Source of the DNA: Acanthaster planci
Lineage: Eukaryota; Echinodermata; Asteroidea; Valvatida; Acanthasteridae
Length of the DNA stretch: 60,562 nucleotides
Direction: 5' to 3'
Assembly (NCBI RefSeq): GCF_001949145.1
Contig: NW_019091370.1
Span: 113,127 to 173,688 of the forward strand
Shown here: positions 39,501-49,394 of the stretch, in pieces
Layout: each line of letters opens with the position of its first letter
How positions within the stretch are numbered: position 1 is the first letter of the stretch
Position numbers and translations under genes: made by a program
Notes under the pieces: model-generated
Told to the model about the DNA's origin: nothing
The model's input: only the letters and a program-made list of their open reading frames with translations
Databases searched by the model: none

Positions 39501-42388
39501 ATTTGTTGTTCGTGATGGGCCGGGTTCGGTCGGCCGCTTGAGCGCTGAGAACGTACTGTGCCGGCAAGAAACATGTCGGTTTCCATGTACATTCTTTGAC
39601 TGATGGTTAATGTTCTGATAACTTGGGCGAATTCTTTTCTATTTAAAAAAGAACATTCATTTCTGTGTTATGGAAAATTATTTTTATGTTACTTTAATTT
39701 GTAAAACTTCCTATTGTCTCATGTTTTTGTAAGCCACATCACTATTTTTTTGAGGCTGTTCAAAAATCAAAATCCGAGGTTTCCTGTAAAACGCTGACGT
39801 ACGAGGAGGTGGTTTGTAATCCTGGTCCAAGAACAGTGTTCTTGGGTCGTGAACCCGCCGCTGGACTCAATCGCTAGAACGAGAAACCCGCGTATGTCAA
39901 GAACAGGCCTCCCGAATTCGACCTATAGTACTTCACTGTCATCTACATCTAAATAACAAAACATGTCCTCTGTGATAGCACTCCATTCAAGCCCTATATC
40001 AGTTATCCTATATCCAAGAGATCAGCCAATCGACCTGCATGCAACGCCCATTCTGCTTGAATGCCTTTGTGCATTTTCAAAAGGTCGCCTGATGGCAACA
40101 TTTTGAGGCCGCGCATACTACTGTAAACGAAGCCTCGTAAGAGCAACCCCTGTAGTGACACTGTTGTATCATGGCCTATAAATTTGCAACCAACCCCCAA
40201 AATTCTGGCATTATCTTTTTGTAGGCCTGTGGAATACTGAACTTTGGACTGTTTTTTATGGACTTGACTTGAACATACGTGCTGTGTCCCTTGGTAGTCA
40301 ATGTAGTTAAGCATGATGTCTGTACAGCCTGCCGTTGCTTGCTTTCCTAGCAACCCCAACAACTCGGAGCTTATGTGTAGAAGAAAAATCTAGAGAACAA
40401 AAAGTATTTTGAGGGCGCTACAATTAAGAAGTCGCAATCACATGATGTTTTTCTTTAAAAAAGGTAACTCATAATTATAAAATTAAAATAAGGAAAATAT
40501 ATGACATGTTAGCACATCCATGCCGATGTCTAAAGACACTTCAACCTTGGACCGTTATAAGACGAAATGCAGCTCACAGCCAACACCTTATGAGTAAGAC
40601 TTTCATTTTTACGGTCGTATCAGACTCTGGCTGGCTAGCAGATACACTCCCTCACGCAAACCTCAAAATGCGCACGCGAACCGCAAATTGAACTGAATCT
40701 GCTTGCCCTGAAGAAGGTACTCAGTTACCGAAAGCTCGGCAATCACACATTTCAGAGCACCGATTTGTGGATATTCTGGTCATGGTGCTACACAACCCTT
40801 CCATATTCCGCAAATTGCGTGTACTGCCAGCCCTACGAACTTCCTAATTTCATGGCATTGCTAAGCAAAATAAGGTTTGCTAACATGGTCATCATTTTAT
40901 CAAAGGAATTAAGTGGATAATGCAATAGAGTTGTCTTTATGCATGAAATAAACAAACCTTATGGAATTCAACTCCGGATGATTGAGAAATGCCCCGAAGT
41001 TCGTCCTCATATTGAGGATAGACCTGCCTCATAGCTTCATGATACTCATTGTAAACAGTCTTCCCTTCATCGGTGTAGTAGTACGGTAGAAGGGCCTCGT
41101 TAAGGGCACTACTCTCACTGCAGTAAACCTGAATGTTGTTCTTAAACGTCCTCCCCTAAGGATTTTACACGAAAGAAAGAATTTCTAAGATAAGCTACAT
41201 GTATGTTATCATGGAGGTAGAATGTCATGGCTTGGGCCCTCACTTCTATGATTTTTTCCCTCTAAATTCATTTCTTGCAGGTGCGTCTTTGGTCTGTACA
41301 AGCGACTAATTTGCCGAAAAATGTCCGTTTTCCTAGAAAGTAGAGCCTGAAAGTAAAAGGTCACGAGTGAAGCTTACAGAACCCCCGCGCAGTGTCCGCT
41401 CATGGGGTCGTCCTATCACGTTCGATCATTTTTGATATTCAAAACTGAAATCACCCTGAGAAACATAATGTTGGAGTTTTACCCTTATGGTCCACAAGTA
41501 TAAATATTTTTAAAAAGTCACCTGGATATGGGTAAAAAAAATCTACGAAATTCATTAACGACCTTTCACTTGCGGGCAATATCGTTATAGGTCTCCTTGT
41601 TCATACACGTTTGCTTTCACTAAAGCATACGTGAACTTGAAACGAAATCGTCACGGCACAGTACAAGATTTACTTACCTGCACGCAACGGTCGAGTTTCA
41701 GTCGAGTTTATCTGAAGCCGTTCTTGTCAGCAACGGTCAGATTAATCTTTAGAATCTGTCATTAACACACATTATTCCTTTAAGTTATAAATAAATTGTA
41801 AAATGTTTAAACTCTTGAGTGAGGTTTTCATTTTACCATAGGCCTATAATATAATTAGGTAGCCTAACTGTTCATCGATCTACGTATGAGACCACCCAAT
41901 TAAAATGGTCTTCATGCTCAGAAGTGAGGGGTCAAATTTTGGCAGGACATTTCTCTTTCAGGTCACATAATTTTTCAGTTTTTACAAATCAATATGCTGG
42001 CAAATATTTTACCAAGGCCATCTTCGGAGGTGATTTTTATGAAGTAAGCGAACGGGAAAAATTACAAAAAAATTTCATCATGTTATTTTGCTATCCAAGG
42101 GTTCCGGATGCGCTCCACCAGAGATCAACCTATAACGCACGCAGCAATTAATGTTGCATTAACCTCACTCAATAACTCAAACTTTTTAACATTTGACGCG
42201 ATGTAACAGAGAATCTGTGTTTCCTCTTATCGCAAGCTGTTAGGCCGTGAGGCTTTGCGGGAGTATGTGCCAATCACTTTGCGAATGGGTGCACTTACCA
42301 TTTCTACTCCAACTTGATAGTGGGTTCCACGTACATACAGCACTGGTAGACTCTGAGTATGTGAGGCACGTGTGGTTTGTTCCGCCAT
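36503..42388 (-). CDS. Tan-like C45 family Ntn-hydrolase (beta-alanyl-amine hydrolase type), complete
   Basis: Eight exons (minus): 42388-42299, 41155-40958, 40389-40279, 38466-38235, 38012-37913, 37620-37465, 37000-36807 and 36591-36503. They sum to 1170 nt, 389 aa, close to Drosophila Tan (about 387), with consistent phases. Family C45 includes fungal penicillin acyltransferase and insect Tan, which hydrolyses carcinine and N-beta-alanyl-dopamine. The proenzyme is cut before a Cys that becomes the N-terminal nucleophile. Here that is Gly117-Cys118 in TAGCTDIMLN. Other family marks: LPVLYVRGTHYQVG, GRTFKNNIQ, IAHNEDGD (137-143), LPGNCMTVNHHGLMWSIN, TLTRALASA, MMNIEVAP and the terminal FATGVFDLLKGTFCIYVGNP. 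The substrate cannot be read from sequence. The start ATG has a TISU-like GACCATGGCGGA context (10/12). Intron 3 holds a dimeric foldback and intron 1 a DNA element. Confidence 0.92.
38966..39924. mobile_element. Head-to-head dimer of a MITE-like element (Tan-like intron 3)
   Basis: Two units of about 475 bp, 38967-39440 and 39444-39923, are inverted copies of each other at roughly 80% identity. Each has GGYCGARTTCGGG-type terminal repeats: outer ends GGTCGAGTTCGGGCGCCTGT and its inverse, and inner ends that form a perfect 16-bp palindrome around TAG at 39441-39443. TAG or TA occurs at all three boundaries, like a short target duplication (PIF/Harbinger- or Tc1-like). No coding sequence. Confidence 0.75.
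41338..42150. mobile_element. Dispersed 0.8-kb DNA element, copy A (Tan-like intron 1)
   Basis: Collinear with copy B at 43498-44336: the start GAGCCTGAAAGTAAAAGGTC, CGTCCTATCACG, GAAATCACCC, ACGACCTTTCA and the end CCAAGGGTTCCGGATGCGC are shared in the same order. Its right terminus is eroded. Confidence 0.75.
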
Positions 42389-42949
42389 GGTCTGATCATG
42401 GTCTGATGGTTCCCGATCGGTGTCGCTAGCTTTTACCGTTCGTGCTTACTAAACACAGCCTGCCTGTTAGTCAAGTCTTTTTCTACAATTAAATTTCAAA
42501 CTACTGTGTCGGATCGCTGCGACAAATTGTATCTAATAGGTCTACGACACATAAATTTTATCGTATGACAGAATGAAGCTAACCGTAATAATACAGCATC
42601 CTAGCCGCCATTCGCGTGTACTGTTTGGTACACTCAGAATCTATTTTGATATAGGAGCCAACCGTGTAGATTTTGTACTACACCACGCAGCTAAAAAAGG
42701 TACATGTACAGTTGTAGTTCCATGTGTGTATACTCACACGTACGTACTCACATCTGGTAATAGTTGGTACGTGCAGTCATGTGAGACAAGATAAGGTCAT
42801 GGGCTGAGTGCTCTGTACACAGTCACTGAACGCACGGGATGACTTTGTAAGAATTAACCTCCATTAGGACGAAACTAGAGGGATGTGGCTGTGGAGAACG
42901 CCCACACAGCTGCTTCGGATTTGGACGCCTTTCAACATGTTATTTCTTG

Positions 42950-43490
42950 CTACATGTACATTTGTAGACTTCCAGTGTTTTGGCAACCAAATCAGACAAG
43001 AATTTCAGAAGAGTATGCTTTGGAGGATGCACCTTTCATGTCACATGACTTGCCACCTAAAAACGCCAGATCACATCATGTCAATTTACGTCTATAACAC
43101 TTCCTGTCGTAGCAATCTGCCAAGTTTCAACCAGTTCGGACAGGTACTTCAGGAGACATAGGGCATTAAATGATAAACTTTGAATGTCTTATGACTTGTC
43201 ACCTAATAATGTCAGCATATCAATTTTATTTGTAACACTTCCCTTCCTAGTAGATATCTGCAAGGTTTCAACCCAATGGGACATTTAATTACTTTGGAGA
43301 TATAGTACTTTTAAGGCTGCACCTTCAGTGTCGCGTGGCTTGTCACTTGATGACGTCATCATCACCTCAGGTCAATTTTCATTTACGACACTTCCCTTTC
43401 ATACAAAGTTTCTACCCAATCAAACATGTAAATTCAAAAGACCTTGAATATCACGTGATTTATCACCTCATGACGTCATCATCCCATGAT
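42950..43490. repeat. Decayed tandem repeat, unit about 130-150 bp
   Basis: Three to four diverged units carry, in order, a TCA(C/T)RTGACTTGTCACCT phrase, CAATTT, TAACACTTCCC and CAAGTTTCAACCCA. A further unit, split by an insertion, lies at 44530-44583 and 45433-45535. Confidence 0.65.
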
Positions 43491-43497
43491 TTCCAAT

Positions 43498-44336
43498 AGA
43501 GCCTAAAAGTAAAAGGTCACGCAGCGAGCTGCCGGAACCCTTGCGCGGTCTGCCTATGGAGATTTGACATCGGGCCGTCCTATCACGCTCGATAATTTTT
43601 GGAAAAATAATTCCTTAGGCTACTGAAATCACCCCATGAAACACTCATGTTGGAATTTTACCTTTGTCTTCCTCAAGTAATTTTTTGGAAAAGTCACCTG
43701 GAGATGGGTAAAAACGAATTTTATTAACGACCTTTCAAGTCCGGCGATATCATACCTAGGTCTCCATGTTCACGCACGTTTATTTTCATTCGCCGTGCTT
43801 TCTAAGTTGAAAACGAGATTGTACAACCTTGCAAAGATTCACCTACCAGCAGCCGATGGCTTCCAGATTCCGTTGAGTTGACATCGCGCAGTTGTTGTCA
43901 GCAAAGGTTAGATAAAATATTAGTATCTTTCATAATAGTAGAATATTGCTTTATGTTTATCATCTTATAAATTATCAAACTGTGCAAAATGTTTTGATCT
44001 GTTTTTATTTTGGTTTTTACCCAGAGACTAACCATAAAAATTCAAACCGTAAATATTCATCTGCAAACGAGACTGCCGTGTTGCACTGTTCTTCATGTAT
44101 TTTAGATTTTCGGAAGTGATGGGTCAATTTTTGAAAGGATATTTCTCTTTTAGGTTAGGTAATTTTTCAGTTTCTATAAATCGATAGACTAGCAAATATT
44201 TTTTAAAGCTCTTTTTCAAAGTTGGAGGTTTTAAGAAGAAACTGAACAAAAAAATACAAATTCTAAAATCTTTGCACGTTATTTTTCTAATCCAAGGGTT
44301 CCGGAAGCGCGCCATCAGGGGTCAACTTTCAGGCTC
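43498..44336. mobile_element. Dispersed 0.8-kb DNA element, copy B
   Basis: Starts GAGCCTAAAAGTAAAAGGTC and ends GGGGTCAACTTTCAGGCTC. The ends are inverted repeats of about 45 bp that both include CCGGAACCCTTG. No transposase ORF, so non-autonomous. It interrupts the tandem-repeat array. Confidence 0.75.
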
Positions 44337-44583
44337 CATTTGTCCGTCTATATCCAGTTCGTGACTTCGTCATACACGCGGACGAGCCACAATTTGCAGG
44401 CTCCCATTCAAGGATTGCTAAAGTTGCACGTTAACTTCCGGTTCCATGGTTCAATGTAAATGGCGATCAATGCATGTAACTCTATGTGCACTGCGTGCGC
44501 AGTGGTTTAAACTGAACTGACGTCACACTTATGAACCGGATAACACTTCCCTTTCTGGCTGTGTGCAAGGTTTCAACCCAATA

Positions 44584-45430
44584 GACCTTTTCACTGATAA
44601 ATCATAATTATGCACGCATGCGCACAAATGACAAGAGTGCGAGAGTGCTGCGTAATTTTTTTTCCTAGGAGGGTCAGGAGCAATTATCATATATGGGCGT
44701 GGTTAACTGCAAGCCCGATGCGATCAGGTTAGTGGAAACTTATAAACTTAAGTTAGAAGGTACATTTCGGTCTTTCCTATTAAAAAACATCCTCCTACCA
44801 ACTAAGCCGCCCCCCAAAAAAATTAAATAAATAGGGGCCTAGGCCTAACCTTGTAGACTCGAACCCTTACCTTGCCGCTCACAAGTCAAGCACTCCTCTA
44901 ACTGAGCTACAGTGCAACTGGCCGAGAGAGCAATTTTGTTGTAAGTTATGCTTAAAAGTTCGTCCACCCCATTTGTGATCATTGCCCCCAAACTTCCTTC
45001 GAAAAACGCATGCGCAACGGTTCAGATATTACCCCTATAACCCTCTTAAAAACCATTACTGTTGCAATTTTTATCATTTTCTCCACGGTTTTATGTCTTT
45101 GTCCATTTTTTTTCTTCAGAAAATCCCATTCAATCGTTTTTGCTGTGACGAAAGGAGACCAGCTTAGATACAGCAATCTTGTGCGCACAGGAAAATCACG
45201 ATTGTAAAATCTTTTTACAGGGCACTAAAATCCCGCTTAGATTAGAAACTAATAGCAAAAACGATTTAATGGGATTTTCTGAAGAAAAATATTGAACAAA
45301 GACAGAAAACCTGGGAGAAAATGATCATAATCGTACCCATGTACGTTTTCAATGGCCTGATCACATTTCTTGTCGTCAAGGCCATTTGTACGCATGCGTG
45401 CATAATTATGAATTTATTAGTGAAAAGGTC
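44584..45430. mobile_element. TA-flanked inverted-repeat element of 847 bp
   Basis: The left end GACCTTTTCACTGATAAATC and the right end GAATTTATTAGTGAAAAGGTC continue as inverted repeats for about 48 bp, sharing ATAATTATGCACGCATGCG. TA flanks both sides (44582-44583, 45431-45432). An inner foldback (about 45070-45330, CAGAAAATCCCATTCAATCG and inverse) lies next to the right terminal repeat. The left arm is longer by about 375 bp, which includes the tRNA-like sequence. Confidence 0.85.
44850..44920 (-). repeat. tRNA-like (SINE head) inside the TA-flanked element
   Basis: The minus strand has GTAGCTCAGTTAGAGGAGTG (A box) and GGTAAGGGTTCGAGTCTAC (B box) at tRNA-like spacing. The anticodon arm does not fold properly, so a relic. 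Confidence 0.55.
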
Positions 45431-48400
45431 TATCGGAAATATACTTCAGGAGACTTTGTGCTTTGATGAGTGCACCCTTAATGTCATGTCACACGACCCC
45501 TGATGATGTCATTTTGACCTTTTTGTTTCGGGGACCCTGTCCTGCTGGTGGGCTGAGAGAGTATGCACCCAATATGACCTCAGTCAGACCGATAACAACG
45601 CCAAAGTCGGACTGTTGAAAAACATGCACAACCTATGGGTAATTAAAGATATAAATACCGGTATTCAAAATCCAATAATAAATCATATGACGACGTCATA
45701 GTAACGAATGGTGAATTCAATCAGATTTATTAAAGTACAAAATTCGACTGCCAGAAGACAACGTGTACAAACTCTACGGGAAGAGTGGAAAAGAAAAAAG
45801 AGAAAGGGCCATAAGAAAAACAATAGCTGTTTCGGCAGATGTGCCGAAGCAACAATTGATTCAGAAGTGAACCAGGAAAATTCGACAGTGAGTTTCTTTT
45901 AATCTGGTCGTTAACTGAGGCTGAGGTATGCCTCAAATGAAACAAACAAGACCACCGGATCGTTTGACTCCAACATTTACTGAGTTGTAGCGTTAACACA
46001 CACCAGGACTAGTATTAAATGAATTTCCTATCGGAAATTTTGCGTATGTTATCAAGATGACTAATCCATTATTGCAGTTCGAATACATACCCATGCGTAT
46101 ACTACATCGACTGGTTCTATAGTGGTCTTACTATAGTTTCTGAGGTGGTGTGAAGGTCCTCTCTAACGTAGTAAGACTGACAAATTCTTTCTCTACAGTA
46201 AAAAAAAAAACCAAAAACTAGCATTTCAAGGCGACAGGGTGGATGGATGGAATGGAAAACTTTTAGGCATAAATTTCAAGTTGTGCCCCACACATCGTTC
46301 ATTTTGGCAACTTAGACGACACCTCAAGAACTCCGTACTTACTCAGTAAAGCTACGGACGGGCGAGACAGCACAGACACCCGAAGTCAGAAGAACAAATT
46401 TAGCCATCATGTTTCTCTACTTTTCTGGGCCACGACACTTTTATTCCTTCTCCATGTCGAAACAACAACATCATGGATGTAAATAATCTACACCTTGACT
46501 GATTTATACAGTGAAACTTCTCAAAAACACTGCTCTAAGAAAGAAAAAACCTTCGATGGTAAATCAGTTTACTTCGATCAGGTTTCACAAAGCAAATGTC
46601 TACGACGTGCTATTTTATTTCTAAAATCTACGGTGGTAAATGCTGCGCCGCACGAATATAAACAAGAACCCAAATACATGTACACCTAATAGCATCACTT
46701 AAGCAAATTAGTTTCCGCTTCTTGCAGCCAAATATTTGGAGGGTAGGGTAAGGGAACGTTTCTATATATATTGTATAAAGAGTTTCAAAAACGCGTCGGC
46801 GGCACCCTACCCAACAAAAGTTTATACTCCAACCAATTAAATTCCACTAAACCCACCGGGATCATTACTTTACACCCTTGAATTAACTACATGTAAACCT
46901 TTCTATCTGTTTTACAGTGAAACTATCACAATCATTAACATCACCATAGCAAAAATAACTTTTTTCCAAGTCTTTGTGGAAATATTACGACTTCTGGAAA
47001 TAAAACCATTACTAACACATCAAGACAAAGAGGGAATATTTGCAACTTTAGGAACTAAGTTCAAGATTTAACTGGGTCTACAATTCCAAGCAGTAAACAA
47101 AGGAGGAAAAGTTCATTTGTGAAATGAAAGTATTTCTTTTTGTCATCCTGCATGATTGTAGAATAACATATTTTCAAAACTTACAAGGCGGCATCTGCAA
47201 GAGGACATTTTTCAAAAACCTTCTCCCCTTCAAACCATCTCAGGCAAGGAATCATGTCAAGTGCTCTGAATTTTCCCCTAAATGTTCACTTTCAGCTACG
47301 AAATGTACAAACACAGCCACAAAAACTGCACAGTTAAGAGATTTTAAAAAATTGACAAACTGAAAAATGCTTGACGGTAAGGCCCAAGCAAAATTCCCCG
47401 GTTTTGCTGAGAAAATAGAAAGTTACACCCTGGTCTTAAAATAGCACCCAAGGTTCTTTTCTGTACTTTTCTCAAATAAAAGCATCTGGGCAAAAAGCCA
47501 CTTACGATTCGAATAAAATACACCTTTCAAAAAAACACAAAGTCAAATACATGTAGATCTCTGAGGATCCACTCCATCCATAAATTCCGATTAAAAAATA
47601 AGCGCAAAACGATACAAAATGTCATTTCATTTCATGTCTTGAATACTTCAAATATTCATTTCTCGAAAAGAAAAAAAAGGCATTTCCCATTGTAACTTGT
47701 TGAGCTTTTCAACCCGTACATATATTTTCATTTTGGGAACTGGGAAATTGAATCCCTAGAGCAAACAACTTTCTAACAGGTTTCACATATCAGTACAAAA
47801 ATATATTGCATACAATACATTAATAATTGCTATGATTTGGCACCGTGCCAAGTCATTCCAGGAAAGGTTAGCTCCTAATACCCCATTCCATCCATTGGAA
47901 AGTTCTTCGGAAGTCCTCAAGGCAATTCTCTTGTTTACTTCCTGTACTTTTTCCGTAGCCTTTCCCTAACTTTTCCCATAAACTGACCAATACATTTAGG
48001 ACTATTCTGTAATTCTTAATTTTATCCAATACCCATGACAATGAAGGAGAAATCCTATTTATCTTTTCATACTTCATGGTTTATCGTATAACTTTTCAGC
48101 ATCTTTCCAAAAATTACCCAACTCATCAAATCTTCCATGATGGCAACTCAGTTACATGCATTTTGTGTTTGAGTTTTTAAATGGTCTTTCCATACCTTTT
48201 TCCATGCAAAATTAAACTCTTCCAAGAAGTTGGCATTTGCTTATCCAATGCAGTTTCTACTGATGCCTCATAAATATTGTTTCCTAAGCAAGAGCACACA
48301 ACCAAAGACATCCATTTCTTTCCTGACAACTGTTCATAGCATGTTTCCTATTCTTCATTGCATTCCACTATTGTATTACATCACCCACTAACAGACGTGG

Positions 48401-49394
48401 AGTGGATGCTAGTCCATTCAGAAGCATTAGAAATGATGCGGGTTGGGAACAAAAATGGGATGCTATATAACCATTTCATGCAGTTACCTGTAATTCACAA
48501 CCCTTAATGCATATGCATGAGCATATCAACATGACGTGCATTGCTCAGTGAAGGGGTTAAAGTATCCCATAAACCGTGTGATTTAACAACCCAGTTTTTC
48601 TAAACAACAAACGTATCATGGATGCATACCATTTCTAATGGTCCGTCGTATCAATAAAGACAACCCACATTGCTCATACCAAGCCAACTATGACAACTGT
48701 AAAACCTAACCAACTGGGACGCACTATATAACGTAGAGACATGCAGATAAAATTAACTCCAAATTAATTACAATACTCTCGGGGGGCAAAAAAGCACTTT
48801 TAACATGACCTTCCAAATCATTATTGTAAGATTCCATTCTGAGTAAGTAGCAAATGTACACAGGAGCTAGAAAAGATACTGAGCACAATACATCATGGAG
48901 TCATCGTACAAACAAGAAAAGGCAAAGTAAAAAGACTGAGTAAGTTTCAAACATTGGTAAAAATATTTACATCTTCCTGAAATGAGAGTCCTCATCTATG
49001 TTGCAAATGGAAACTGAATACTCGCAGTTTGTGTCTTGAATAGGATTCTGACATTTGTTATTGTTTATACTGTCATGATGTGCACAATTTACATATCTCA
49101 GCAGAAAGGTCTTTATACAAAGCAAAGCCCTTGCATAAAACAAGCTAGTATCGTGAAAAACAAATTATTCAGTGTTTGAAAACTCAACCACACGAATAAT
49201 ACCAGCACTCAGAAACCTCCTTATTACTTCATCAGAAGGGCGTTGATGCTAACTTTGACTCAACGATTGAAAAAAAGACTCCATCTTCCCACAATGCATT
49301 GTGCTCTTGCTTTCTCCTGGCAGAAAGTAACTTTAAAGAAGAAAAGAAACAAAAACAACTACAACACAAATATTTCCACAAAAAGGTAGCAAAA

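Larger units (their letters stand above)
42389..49394. other. Intergenic transposon nest followed by probable GLG1 3' UTR
   Basis: No coding gene is recognised between the Tan-like start codon and the GLG1 stop. From 42900 to 45540 it is decayed tandem repeat interrupted by two inverted-repeat elements. From about 46400 to 49394 it is A/T-rich, repeat-poor sequence that fits a long GLG1 3' UTR (minus). A minus-strand AATAAA lies at 46440-46445. Confidence 0.5.

Noticed and set aside
42573-43161. Plus-strand ORFs of 70-92 aa upstream of the Tan-like gene
   Set aside because: They overlap the decayed tandem-repeat array, change frame between units and resemble no protein.
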